NCBI GenBank assembly: GCA_015680685.1
Contig: MNCI01008651.1
Location: 1,182,294-1,229,900, forward strand
Source of the DNA: Gnetum montanum
Taxonomy: Eukaryota; Streptophyta; Gnetopsida; Gnetales; Gnetaceae
Length of the DNA: 47,607 nt
Direction: 5' to 3'
Positions 9,648 through 21,054 of this stretch are shown here, piece by piece. Both the position numbers and the translations under genes were made by a program. The notes beneath the pieces are model-generated. The model made no database searches. It was not told where the DNA came from and saw only the letters and a program-made list of their open reading frames with translations. Position 1 is the stretch's first letter; every line of letters begins with the position of its first letter.

Positions 9648-12600
9648 CTAAGGTTTTGAGGGACCTTCACTGGCTTCACGCATGGGTAGTGTTTGAGGCG
9701 GATGCAGTTGTCTTGCTACTGGTGTAACTTCTGGTGGGAGGCGAAAAGCATCTAGAAGTGCTTTCATTTTCTCCTCCTTACTTTTGGGATTGTGCATCGT
9801 CCACATAGCTTCACCAATGTGGGTTAAAATGGGCACATCCCAGGGACACGGGATTGCTGAAAACAACTCCTTAGCGTTAATGAACCAGGCAACAAACTAT
9901 TTGCATTCAATGTCGAATGCTCTAAATATGTCCTTCAGCTCTTAGTAATCATTCATCCATCTGGCTAGGTTCTCAGCAGTTGATCGTTGGTTTGTGAACA
10001 CTGATTTGAGAACTTCAAGTTTAGCATTTGAAGTCTCAAGTTTCTACTTAGTGTCTTTATGGTGCTTGAACTCTACCTCATATAACAAATACAAGCTAGC
10101 CACTTATTTCTCCAACTCTAACCACGGCCATCCAGCAGTCAGCATTGCCAGGTTTACGTAACAGAGATTGACCAGCTCCATGTACTCTATCATTTCTTCA
10201 ATTTGCAACTCCTTTAGGTGGATCTCTACTTTATTGTAGCCATCAATCCCATCGATGATGGGCTACCAAACCTCTCTTCCTTGTTGGAGTTGCTGGAGGG
10301 CTTCATCTATTTTTTCCTTCATCATTTGGATGTGTTTCTCATTGACTTCCTTCTGCAAGCCAACTTGGTCTCTGTAGTGATTCTTCACTTTTTTGAACTT
10401 CAGAGCCTCATTCTTCTAGGTGGTGATCTTGATGGCAGATTTCTAGCGCAAGGCATGAACTTCCTCCATTGATAGATTCTCTATGGTCAATCTTCTCAAC
10501 TCAATGTTCACCTTAGCAATTTGCTCTTGTTATTGATGAATAAATTCTTGCATTTGTTCCTTCTGAGCATCAACATTGCATAGGCAATGATTCTATGTCA
10601 TCAAAGTCTCATTCTCCTAGCACATCTGAGCTAAGTCCTTATGAATTAAGTACGTCTTTGCTTCTACTATGGATTGGTTAAAGATGGCCATTACTAGCTT
10701 CTTCTCAGCCTTCTTAAATCATTCTTGAAGTTGTAGAAAAGCTTCATCTCTAGTTATTGTTGGGTTGAGGATTGCAGCATCAGCAAGGCAAGTATGTAGT
10801 TTGAAAACCTTCATAGCCAAGTGTTGATCTTCTTCTTGAGCCATTTCGAGTTACCCCTCCAAAATGATGCACTTCCCCCTTGCATCCAACAACTCCGACT
10901 GGGTTACAGTGATGTTTTTTAAAAAATCAAAGATAGCTGGAATCGGTTGCCTGGTCCCCACTAGTCAATCTAGTAATTCTTCATGCTGGGTTGTGTTCAA
11001 CTTCCTACTAACTGTGCCTACGAATGTATGCATGTCTCAAAGTGCAGATATGTCTAATACATACACTATGGGTGCATTTAATGCTTTAGTAACATGGTCA
11101 GCAACAACTTTAGCCACTGTTTCCTACCCTTGGTGCTGCATCACTAGGACAGTTATCCCTTTGCCTTCCTCCAAATGCACTGAGAAAGTAATGGCATTCC
11201 TAGAGATTTCTAGGAATAAATGGTATTGAGATAATGACACTGTCACCTCTTGAGCATTGGGATCTGACCTTACAGGAAATTGCATTCGTTGAGTAGATGA
11301 TGAGTCATGAATTTGCTGGCTGTGATATCGCAGCTATGATATCACAGCCCTATTGTTGCAGCGGCTGTGATATCGTGGCCAGCCGCAATGTCTATAAATA
11401 AGAGGCAACTTTCCCAGTTTTAGGCACTTATATTTAGACCCTTAGATAGACTCTTGCAGTTTTATCATTCTAGAGTTAGATTATTTCCTAATGTATGCCC
11501 GCAGTGTGGTGATTGTAATTGTACGACATCCTTTATTCGAGTGTGACGTACTTGGACATGCACATGACCCGCAATAAAGATCGAGATTACTTCATCATTG
11601 TAGCATTCACTTAGATTAATTATTTAATTAATTATTATTTACTATTTTCCTGATTAGTATCTTCTCACCCTTATCTCATGTTAAAACGTGGAATGAGTAT
11701 GACTTGATTATGAGCATTTAAGTGTGACTACTTGGTAACCTAGTAGCGTACCTAGGATCTGTGCTTGGTAATCCCAGTAGTAGTCGTGCATGAAGTCTAA
11801 GATGTGTATGGATAATCAAGAAATGGATGCTCATCGCACTTAGGCTAGATTAGATTTTCTCACCTTTCTCTCTTAGTTTAGATAATATTACTTTCCATTG
11901 CCTTTAGGAGTAGCATTAGATTAGAAACCCATCATACACCTCACTCTGGACTAAACCATATGTGACAAAGCTAATACTAGTCCAGGTGGGAAGACAGTGA
12001 ACTGAGACCTAAGGCTAATTGTCTAGATGCCACAACTAGTACATCTGCGGAGTTCGATTGGATCACACGTGTAACACTCGTATTCGTATGGTTGAGTGTA
12101 GGGGTACCTCACCACTCATTAGTAGAGAAAATTGATCCACCCCTCTTCATCTAGCTAATTATTTAAGCCACCTCATTTAGGTGACTCATTACTAGTTGGT
12201 ATACAAATGGATCTACACCACTCATTCTTACACATTGATCTTGCTCACTTAAGAGCTATTCTCAAATTTTGCACAAGTGCTCAATGGCTACGCGAGCCTC
12301 CGATGTTGTTTCTTAAGTGGGCCGTGGTGGCTATTGCTCCTCTTCTTAAGGCATTGTTGGTGTCTTATCTTTCATGATTTTAGACCATGAGGCCAAAGGA
12401 GCATGCTTGATTGTATTATTCAAGTAACAGACAATACTTGCCCTTTTGTAGAGTTTTTGGATGAGGCATGAAAAGGGTAGGGTTTTCCTTTCACATTCAT
12501 TTTTCTCAAAGCATTTTTCAATCTCCAAATAGATGATTTGTGGAAGGTTGGTGGGAAATTTCTTGCTTAGTGTGGTGCATGCTCAGGTGGAGAAAGTGGT

Positions 12601-13281
12601 CACCTTGCTTAGCCTCACCATTACAATTTGAAATAGATTCACTTTGCTGGTGCGAGTGCATCATACTCCTTATGGTCAACCTTGTAGGACCACTAAGTCC
12701 ACTCCTTCTTGGCCTTAGGATCATCTTTCGTTGATAGTTTTGCCAACTGTGTCCTGGTGTCAGGCAACCCCAATGCCTACATGATAGCTTCGATCGATAG
12801 AACACTTGAATGTTCTTGATCTTAATAGTGGACCCCAGCCTTCTATTGCTTTAGAAGAGATATGTCTCTTCCATATACCACTTCCCACTAGATGTAATGA
12901 TTGGTCACATGGGAGAAGTTTGCAATTGAGTCTTGACATATGCTGGAGCTTTCTCTAGGAATGGTTCAAAGTTGATTTCCTAAAGAACTGATTGTTGAAT
13001 TTGTTGGGACTTGATAATGTCAAGGCAGGCTTGAGTCAAAGTGACTTCAAGCCTTGGTGTGGATCCATGCACTTCTCCTCATTGTGATTGTTCTATGGGC
13101 ATTTCTCCTTCTGAAATTTATCAAACATATTCCACTTTGGCTTCTCACGAAGAGGTCCTGTTGCATGGGTTACCTTTGGTGGTTCTTGGGCTTGTTCTTG
13201 TTGGCCCCTTCTAGCTCTAGGCCACTTCTCCATTGGTTGAGAGGATTCTCCTTCCTATGGGCATTTTGATTTTGGTGCCAT
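9648..13281 (-). pseudogene. Element C third ORF: unidentified coiled-coil protein, interrupted
   Basis: Between integrase and the 3' LTR a reading frame can be followed on the minus strand from an ATG at 13281 to a stop at 9648, about 935 codons once the solo LTR (11298-12121) is removed. It has roughly ten in-frame stops and at least two frame changes. The N-terminus is basic (MAPKSK, then QQEQAQEPPKV). A middle part contains ITLTQ-like, PAYVKTQL and WSYKVDHKEYDAL stretches. The C-terminal half, about 11290 to 9900, is rich in E, K, L and Q with heptad-like spacing (for example LQKEVNEKHIQMMKEKID) and predicts a long coiled coil. The last part (9866-9648) is open and ends in a P-rich tail. 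I recognise no family. The position matches the env-like gene of Athila elements, but no signal peptide or membrane segment is evident. Confidence 0.55.
11298..12121 (+). repeat. Solo LTR inside element C
   Basis: A complete LTR of 824 bp starting TGATGAG at 11298 and ending CTCATTA at 12121 (from CTCATCA), flanked on both sides by the 5-bp target duplication GTAGA (11293-11297 and 12122-12126). No internal region remains, so it arose by unequal recombination between two LTRs. Its U3 has three GATATC-centred palindromes (11324, 11338, 11369) ahead of a TATAAATA box near 11393. It interrupts the third ORF of C in the opposite orientation. Confidence 0.95.
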
Positions 13282-13339
13282 CTATCACAATGAGACCATG
13301 GGTTAGCAATCGTTGTGTAACTTAAAGCAATTGAGATAC
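13282..13339 (-). other. Candidate mini-intron / splice acceptor before the third ORF
   Basis: On the minus strand a donor-like AAAG then GTATCT starts at 13339, a branch-point-like TGCTAAC follows, and an acceptor TTGTGATAG ends at 13282, directly before the ATG of the third ORF. The same arrangement is found in B (29173-29232), E (33590-33649) and F (47471-47530). A 58-nt intron is short for plants, so the acceptor may instead be used with a donor much further upstream. Confidence 0.5.
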
Positions 13340-13728
13340 CTTTATCTCTTAAGGATAGTTACACTTGGCTAAGTTGTAACTATGGCTAATTTAATCATTC
13401 TAATTATCATTATATGTATGTGTTACTATTAATAAATCATCCTGGAGGTTGCTGAAAGGGTTAACTTTTGAAAAAATTGATGTTTGTATATTGTTAAGGT
13501 TATTAATCCTTTGGGGAAGTTAGAAAAATTTTCAAAAATTTTCATTGGTTTTTCATTGGAAACCTTAAGGTTTTTGGCCTCCATGATAAAGATCTTACCT
13601 TTGGTAAGTGTAAGATTGAAAAATGGTGTGATTTGGATAAATGATTGGGAAGTTATGGGCTTTGAAAAATTGCAAAAACTCCCCATGTGTTATGAGGAAA
13701 ATGTCAAAAATTCTAAAGTGCATGGTGG

Positions 13729-13830
13729 TATATATAGGACTTATGCACTGCATTGACGAGGCCTCATCAATAGGGCCTTGTTAATGTGGTCAGCTACATT
13801 GATGAGACCTCATCGATGTAGCTATTGACC
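13729..13830 (-). promoter_or_regulatory. Internal U3-like patch: AGGCCT palindromes and TATA-like box
   Basis: On the minus strand, several short palindrome-like units (CATTGATGAG, GATGAGGTCTCATC, TTGATGAGGCCTCGTCAATG) are followed by TATATATA (13736-13729). This copies the order in the U3 of element C's own LTRs (palindromes then TATAAATA), yet it lies inside the element, about 450 bp upstream of the third-ORF ATG on the same strand. It could be an internal promoter or a scrap of an old LTR; no LTR termini are seen around it. Confidence 0.4.
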
Positions 13831-14695
13831 ACCATAAATGACCATTAACTTTGGTTAAACTTGCAAAATACAAATAATTTTTGAATGAAATTGGAGTCAA
13901 ATGAAAGTTCAAAAGGCCAAGAACAATATGAAAATATGAGAAGAGGGTGTTGGAGCTCATAAATTTGGAAAAATGGAGAAAAATGATTCGAGGGATGAAT
14001 GAAATAAAAGGTTAAGGAGTACTGAGTGGAATACACAATGGAATATGCGAAAGATAGGATTGTGGTAATGTCAAAGGTAAGGAACCTTAACTAATTGAGC
14101 TAAGAGCTATGCAAGTGGGTCCTTCCCATAGCATGCTCATGCCCTTATTACCCTTGCATAACCTCAACTAAGGAGTTCATGGGCCCCGCAATCAATTAAT
14201 GATCATAAAAAGTTAAGGACCAACCAAAAAGAATCTACTCAAAAATTCCAACACATCAGACCAAGACATAGAACATAACATAGAACATGATAGTGAGGTG
14301 AGTTATGGTAGCATGGATGGATGATAGCAAAGGTGGAATGGAGTTCCAAATTGAGGTCATAAGAAGTCCTGTAGTGATCAAAAATGTCAATGGCTGGAAT
14401 GGAAACATCGAGAGGTTCATGGGTGCATAGCTTTGACCTCGCATCCACATGAGGGCTTGCTAGAGGTAAATACGAGGTGCCTAGAATGGTCTTATCGATC
14501 AAACAGGGACTTACAGAATGCAGTGCCATAACGATGCTAAGTGTGAAGCAGTGTTTCATGGTGTTAATGGTGGTAAGCATAGTCAAGTGTTTCCACTGAA
14601 AACAGAGGTGTTGACGCATGGTTACATACAAAAATAGTGAAAAATGCAAGTAAAATGCCAGAATGTGAATAAAATGCTAAAAAAATGTGTAGGAA

Positions 14696-14777
14696 GAGAG
14701 CGAGAAAGAGATTGATACCACTCTAAATAGGGAGAGCGAGAAAGAGATTGACACCACCCCAAATAGGGAGAGCATAG
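14696..14777. repeat. 36-bp tandem repeat, 2.3 copies
   Basis: The unit GAGAGCGAGAAAGAGATTG... starts at 14696 and again at 14732, followed by a partial third copy at 14768. The two full copies differ at three positions. Confidence 0.9.
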
Positions 14778-15504
14778 TTAATTGCAAGAAGGGTAAGGAG
14801 GTACACGATGTAAAAATAGGCACAGTAGGTAGCGTAGTTACAATCTTAGGGTGTTTGGCCACGAAGAAAAACATTTTGCTGTGGTGTTTGTGCCTACTAG
14901 GTTGGCCACCATGGTGTCCTATGGGTTGTGGTGGTCTGTAATGGTGTGCGAAGGTGTATTTTGGTGTACTGCTTCTCACCTTGAACTGCTCTTGCCAAGA
15001 AATGCTAGAGGTGCCAACCGAAAATGCCAAGTGTATTTGAGTTTTGCCAATTGAATGCAAAAATTGCTAACCAAAATGCTTAGATGCCAACCTCTAAAAA
15101 GTAGAACATTGGGGTATTTATAGGGTTAGGGTTGCCATGAATTACAAATCGAGTGCCACATGGCAGTGGGGTAGTTGGGACTATGCTACACCCAACTATG
15201 CTCCCACTAAAGCAAATGGTGTTTTTCTCTGGTGTACTCCAATGGACTTCACAAGACTACCAAATTGCGACTACACTGCTTGACTACATGTGTGAGTGCC
15301 AAGGAGATTGCAATGTACCTGAAAAATGCAAAATAGTGCAAGCTTGGAGACTACGCTATCCACTTTCTTGAGTGGTGTCAAGCATAGGTACAATTTTGGG
15401 ACAAATGGGGGGTGCAAAAAAAATGAAGCTTGCTGATCCTACTTGCCGAAGGTGTGTTGGAGCTACTGTGGATGCCAGTGCTATGTTTTGGAGGCCTCTG
15501 GAGG

Positions 15505-15995
15505 CTATTCTGCATGACTACACTTGACTACACTCTGGAATGTAATCTCAATAGTTAGAAATTTTTGCAAAATGCACTTCCATGCTGACTATGATCTAGA
15601 GTGTAGTCCCAATAGTAGGGAGCATAGTCATAGCACTTGAGAAAAATCTTGCAAAAAATTGAGCTTCCAAACTGTCTACACTTAACTACACTTCCAAGCG
15701 TAGTCTCGGAAGTTAGAAATTTTTTTGCAAAATTGGCGTCCTCATGTAGACTATGCTGACTACACTCTAAAGCATATTCTTGGTAATGGAGAGCATAGTC
15801 TTGACACTTAGAAAAATGTGCTAGATTGTTTCTTCCATGCCAATCATACACTATAGAAACTGGCTTGACACTTAGGAAAATTTGAAAAACTAACCATTGC
15901 TATGTTAACTACACTGACTACGCTTTGGAACGTAGTCCTACCAGTGGAAAGTGTAGTTCCAAGACTTAGAAAAAATTTGCCTTGTGTTGAAACTT
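15505..15995. repeat. Degenerate 157-bp repeat with GACTACACT/GTAGTC half-sites
   Basis: The spacer of C holds imperfect repeats built of two related half-units. GACTACACTCTGGAA at 15526 recurs as AACTACACTTCCAAG at 15684 (158 bp), and GACTACACTCTAAAG at 15758 recurs as GACTACGCTTTGGAA at 15915 (157 bp). Each is followed by a GTAGTC or GCATAGTC inverted partner and an A/T-rich CACTTAGAAAAAT block. I did not notice such a repeat in the spacers of B or E. Confidence 0.7.
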
Positions 15996-17100
15996 AGAAA
16001 AATTTGCAGTCGAAATGTGGTGGCCCAAATTTGGTGGTGTTTCAAGTCCCTTGTGGAATTTGTGTTTAAAATGACTTGGAAAGATCCATCCTGAGTCTAG
16101 ACCAAAACCATCCACTTTCAGTGACTTCACATCACCACCCTAAGATTGATCCACCCACATAAGACATGAGAGTGCTTCCACAAGACAATCACCATTCCAT
16201 AAAGAGAAGAAAAGAGAGAAGTAGGAAGTGAGAGAAAGGGCCTTAGTTAGAGGGGGACCTTCAAGCATAAGTGCATGTATTTCTAGTCCCATACCTAGTG
16301 CTTGTAGCCTATTTATTTGTCCAAGGGGTGTGCTTTGAAATTTCATTATTTTGTTTTTTTTTGAATGGGAACCACACCATGCAAGGACTTATTCGTTTAT
16401 TGTGTCTAAGGGATGTTCTTTGAATTCCCATCATTTTTTTTTTGTTTTTGGATGAGAACCACATCATGCAAAGAATTTATTTGACTTCCTATTAGTGGTT
16501 GGAATGGAATGGTAAGAAGTTCATGAAAAACACTCAAGCACTCAAGTAAGTAGAAGAGTACAAAGAGTATTGAGTTTCCTTGAAGTCACATCCTTTACAA
16601 ACCTCTGAATCAACCTAATTCTAGAACTACCAAGGTCACTGACTAATTAAAAGTTTCTTTAATGGAAGGGACCTCAAATTCCTAAAACAAGGAAAATCAT
16701 AGAGTTTATTAGATGGGTAGATGACGTGGACTCACTACCTGTTCCATGAAAAATAAACCATGTCAAAGTCATTAGACATTAGAATTCAAAAATAGAAACT
16801 AGACATCAACAATCACAACATTAAGGACAAATCATCATTAGTAAAAAGTAATAGCAGCACTATGTCCTATGGCAATAAAGCAATTTTATTAGCAACAATG
16901 AGGAAATATCACACATGAACAAAAAAAAAACAAAGTAAAATATATAAGAAAGTGTAAAATAATCAAGAGAGGTTCAAAAGTACTAACAATGATGTAAAAT
17001 TAGAAAAATCTAAAAATAAAAAAATTGTAAAATAAATAACTTGTAAAATCAAAAACATGGAAAACAGAAGTAGCCATATGGATTGTTAACATGGATGGGC

Positions 17101-17115
17101 ATCTCCCCCATGACT
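17101..17115 (-). promoter_or_regulatory. Internal polypurine-like tract at end of pol (element C)
   Basis: The minus strand reads AGTCATGGGGGAGAT, matching the core of the terminal polypurine tract (AGTCATGGGGGTA). The same tract with the same neighbours (GAGATGGCC.. then TATG..TAA) occurs at the end of pol in E (35196-35213, one change) and at the corresponding place in B (27631-27645). Confidence 0.5.
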
Positions 17116-19100
17116 GAGTTGGAAGGAGGAAATTCAAAAAATGGAACATGGTTGTCCATCTATCGAGGTGGTAGTTACATTGGCTTGTCTTAGTTTGAGG
17201 AAAGGTTTTACTTGTTGGATGTTGACCAACTATTTTCTATTTAGGCTTCTAAGTTTGTAAATTATCATGGCCCCATAGGAAAAGGTTTGATCAATTATAT
17301 AAGATCCTTCCCACAATGTTTGAAATTTTTCTTTCTGAGGTACATTGTGGGGTTCTAATAGAGAACCTTATCTCCTAGTTGAAGTTTTACCTTTTGTATT
17401 CTTAGGTCATGACATTGCTTGTTGAATGCCTTGTGCACCTCATTCAAGGATAGGACCACTAATCAATTTTGATCTAGCGCATTCAAGTTGATCAATCTTT
17501 CTTTTGGTGCTAGACTTAGGTCAAGACTTAGATCACAAGTTTTTGAGAGTGTACAAAGCTTGGATTGAATTGGGAGCGTTGGAAGTTTTTTGTACACCAA
17601 CTCATAGGGAGAATAGTCAATAGGAAGTTTCCATGTTGAGTGCTAAGCCCAAAGGGCATTGTTAAGTTTTATACTCCAATCTTTCCTATATTTGCTAATG
17701 GTTCATGTTAGTATTTTTGTGATCTCCCAATTAGTTACCTTTGACTATTGGCTTGGGGTGGTAGGGTGTTGTTAATTTATGTTCAACCCCCAAGCATTGC
17801 ATCAACTTTCTAAAGGTGGCACCTGTGAAATGAGTTCCACTATCAAAAATTAGTGAATGTGAGATTCCAAACTTATTTACAATATTTTTTTGTATAAATC
17901 TAGCAGCAGTGGTTAATGTACAATCAGTAACAACTGTTGCTTCTACCCATTTTGTGCAGTAGTCAACTACTACAATAATATATGCCTTTTGATTGGACAT
18001 GGATGTGATGGGATCCATGAAGTCAACACCCCATATGTAAAATGGTTCCAATGGTTGAATCCACTATTGAGGACATTCAATGCGAGTGGTCATCCTCCCA
18101 TCTCATTAACAACATTCATAATATTTCACAAACTAGTGGGCATCCCTAAAGATTGTAAGCCAACAATGTCATGATGTTGCTTGCTGAATGCCTTGTGCAC
18201 CTAATTCAAGGATAGGGCCACTAATTGGTTGTCATTTAGCACATTCAGGTTGATTAATCTTTCTTTCTATGCTAGACTTAGGTTAAGATTCAGATCATAG
18301 GCTGTTGAGAGTGCACAAAGCTTGGATTGCATCGGGAACATTGGAATTTTTTAGTACACCAACTCATAGGGAGAATAACTAATAGGAAGTTTCCATGTAG
18401 AGTGGTAAGCCCAAAGGGCATCATTAAGTTTTGTACTCCAATCTTTCATATATTTTCTAATGGTCCACATTAGTATTTTTGTGATCTCTTGGTTAGTTAC
18501 CTCTACTTAACCGTTAGCTTGGGGTGGTAGGGTTTTGTTAATTTATGTTTAACCCCTAAGTGTTGCATCAAATTTCCAAAAGTGGCACATGGAAAAATGA
18601 GTTCCATTGTCAAAAATTAGTGAACATGACACCCCAAACCTATTTACAATATTTTGTTATATAAATTTAGTAGTAGTGGATAATGTACAATTAGTAACAA
18701 CTACTGCTTCTGCCCATTTTGTATAGTAGTTAATTGCTATGACAATATAAGCATTTCCATTGGACATGGGTGTGATGGGACCCATGAAGTCAACACCCCA
18801 TATGTCAAAAGGTTCTAGTGGTTGAATCCATTATTGAGAATCTTCTATGCAAGCAGTCATCCCCCTGTCTCATTGACAACGTTCACAAGATTTGACAAAC
18901 TGGTGGGCATCCCTAAAGATTGTAGGCCAATAGTATCTTGCCATCAAGATTTTTATGGTCATGTGTCTTCCTACATAGTGGCCTCTGCAAGGCCCTTCAT
19001 GAGCATCTTGGAGAATGTGTAGTTGATCTTCTTTAGGGGCACACCAATGAATTGGGTCATTGGCACATACCTTGTAGAGGTGTCCATTGATTTTCATGAA
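17116..19100 (-). pseudogene. Element C integrase (broken, with tandem duplication)
   Basis: The zinc-binding domain is read at about 19097-18870: GHYVGRHMTIKILMARYYW followed by DAHQFVKSCERCQ, the HHCC end. The catalytic core appears twice because of a 760-bp duplication: once at about 18800-18200 (more decayed) and once at 18051-17731, with WGVDFM (first Asp), DSGTHF (second Asp) and TTPYHP; the glutamate region (VKGN then stop) is damaged. The C-terminal part to 17116 includes QLGDKVLY, the usual integrase C-terminal motif. No chromodomain follows. The intact enzyme inserts element cDNA into the chromosome. Confidence 0.8.
17406..18932 (-). repeat. Tandem duplication of about 762-767 bp within integrase
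   Basis: Copy 1 spans about 17406-18166 and copy 2 about 18167-18932. Matching points are TTGTGCACCT at 17431/18193, TGGACAT at 17994/18761 and CATCCCTAAAGATTGTA at 18141/18908. Both copies cover the integrase core and the start of its C-terminus. Breakpoints fall near a short GTCATGA similarity. Element E has a single copy of this region, so the duplication is specific to C. The copies have diverged since. Confidence 0.9.
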
Positions 19101-20743
19101 ATATTTGGCTCGATGAAGAAATTGTTGCTTCTATCTAAAGTTAGGATCTTGTGGCATCTCTTGAGTGAGAATGTAGGTGAGGATGCCATTGTACCATGTT
19201 GTTTCTATAGGTGTTTGTTCATTTATTGCTCCTGTAAAGAGAAGTTCATTTAGAAATTGATCAGAGAGTAGGCTCTTCTCCTCTTTATTATACCATCTTA
19301 AGTAAGAGAGGTGGTTAGCAACCACATTCTCAATTCATTTTTGATCTACCATCATAAGATCAAACTCCTATAAGATCACAAGCCACCATATGACATGAGG
19401 GCTCATTGTTGGCTTGTTCATGAGCAAGAAGATTGCACTATGGTTTGTGTGCATAAATACCTTGTAGCCAAGCACATACTGCCTAAAATTTTCCAAAGCA
19501 TACACCACGGCCATTAGTTCTTTCTCCATGGTGGTATAATTTAACTATGCTTCCATAATGCTTTAGCTAGCATAGTGGATGTAGTATGGGAATCTCTTAT
19601 CATCCATCCTTATGAGCATTGCTCCCAAGGCATAGTTAGATGCATCCATCATGGTGTGAAAGGGTCTAGACTAGTTTGGTTCTCGTAGGATGGGTGTTTC
19701 TACGAGTTTCTCCTTCAATTGTTGGAATGCATGTTCACATTCCTTGGTCCAGATGAAAGGTGCATCTTTCCTTGTAAGCTCTACCAATGGCTTTGCAATC
19801 TTAGAGAAATTCTCTATGAATTGCCGATAGTAGCCAATGTGTCCAATAAATGATAGAACATCTTTAATGGTCTCTGGTTGGCATGTTATTCCTTGGATAA
19901 CCCTTATATTTTTTGGGTCTACCTTAATCCCTTTTTGCAAAATTCAGTACCCTAGCACAATGCCTTCTTGGACCATGACATGGCTCTTTTGCTAGTTGAG
20001 CCACAATTTTGTTTTAAAAAATCTCTTCAATACTTGCTCAAGGTAGTCCAAGGCTTGCTCAAATATAGCTCCATAGGTGGAAAAATCATCCATGAAGACT
20101 TCCACACCACTACTGATCTACTATTAGAAAATAATAAGAACCTAGTGTTGAAATGTTGTAGGGGAATTGCACAGATGGAATGGCATCTTATAATATGCAA
20201 AAGTTCCCTAGGGGTATGTGAATGTTGTCTTGGCATGATCTTCTAGTGCAATTTGGACTTGGTTATAGCCACTATAAAAATCCAAGAAGTTGTAATAACA
20301 ATATCTAGATATGGTATCCAACACTTGATCCACAAATGGCAATGGAAAATGATCTTTAAATGTTTCCATATTCAACAATCTAAAGTCAATGCAGACTTGC
20401 CATTTGCCACTCTTCCTCGGCACAATTATGAGTGGGCTAACCCACTCACTATCCGTGATGAGATAAATGAACCCTACCTTGAGGAGTTGTTCAATTTCCT
20501 CTTTGACGATCTGCTTCAATTTAGGATTTAGTTACCTCTACGGCTACCTTCTAGGCTTCATGGCAGGTCAATGTAAATGCGATGTTGGCATATCCTTGGA
20601 TCAATTCCTATTAGCTCAGGATATGACCAAGCAAAGGATATTGGCCATTTGTTAACCACTTTTAACAGCTTTTCTTTTTGTTCAGGAGCAAGTTTGGCAT
20701 TAATTATGATTGATTTACCATTGTTTAAAAATGCATATTCCAT
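19101..20743 (-). pseudogene. Element C reverse transcriptase and RNase H (broken)
   Basis: RT begins near 20743 (LAPEQKEKLLKVV..WP) and continues through VGFIYLITDSEWVSPLIIVP, VCIDFRLLN, HFPLPFVDQVLD, FLDFYSGYNQ and the active site FMDDF (20096-20082; the FxDD form of YxDD). Frame breaks occur near 20230 and 19945. The connection region reads QKGIKVDPKN, FIGHIGYYRQFI and FSKIAKPL (19940-19671). RNase H follows with MMDASNYALGAM; the later HTDH motif has become HTNH near 19455, losing a catalytic Asp. The end (19325) reads MVANHLSYL, the usual VADxLSR junction to integrase. Sequence style is closest to Athila-like RTs. Confidence 0.85.
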
Positions 20744-21054
20744 GCCAATTGGTTTTTAGCTCTAGAGGCTCCTGCTTGAAGTTATCAGGGATTTCCAGCT
20801 CTCCCCAACAAGTATTATCATCTTCATTAGAGAGTTGGAGATGAACTTATTCAATTTTGTTCATGCCTTTAACATAAGCACATGTTAGGCTCTTAGGTGG
20901 TTCCATGCATAATGTGTTGCTATCAGAGTCGACTATCAGCCATTGGGTGCCCTCCTATTTTGTGGCTGCTTGAATATAGACACTTTTGAATCTTGATTTC
21001 TTATGCACACTAATTACATGCTTTAATGTATGTACTTTTGATGGACCAAATCGT

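Larger units (their letters stand above)
13340..17100 (-). other. Element C long non-coding spacer between pol and third ORF
   Basis: About 3.8 kb with no supported reading frame (the frames at 14239-14649 and 14677-15060 have no domain and are not conserved in E or B). Parts align with the spacers of B and E, for example the block around 14100-14230 with 33950-34090 and the block around 16080-16500 with 34250-34560. It contains a palindrome/TATA patch, a 36-bp tandem repeat and a 157-bp degenerate repeat, listed separately. Confidence 0.6.

Noticed and set aside
9648-9866. An independent small host gene with a proline-rich tail
   Set aside because: The frame is simply the open end of the third ORF of element C and continues upstream in the same frame past stops.
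10864-11229. 121-codon open frame on the + strand
   Set aside because: It is the antisense of the third ORF of element C, whose minus-strand reading (for example SQYHLFLEISRNAITF) continues on both sides.
14239-15060. Open frames of 127-136 codons in the element C spacer
   Set aside because: No domain, rich in His/Ser/Thr from repetitive DNA, and not conserved in the matching spacers of E and B.
15505-15995. CRISPR-like array
   Set aside because: Repeats are long, degenerate and lie inside a plant retrotransposon spacer; there are no uniform short repeats with unique spacers.
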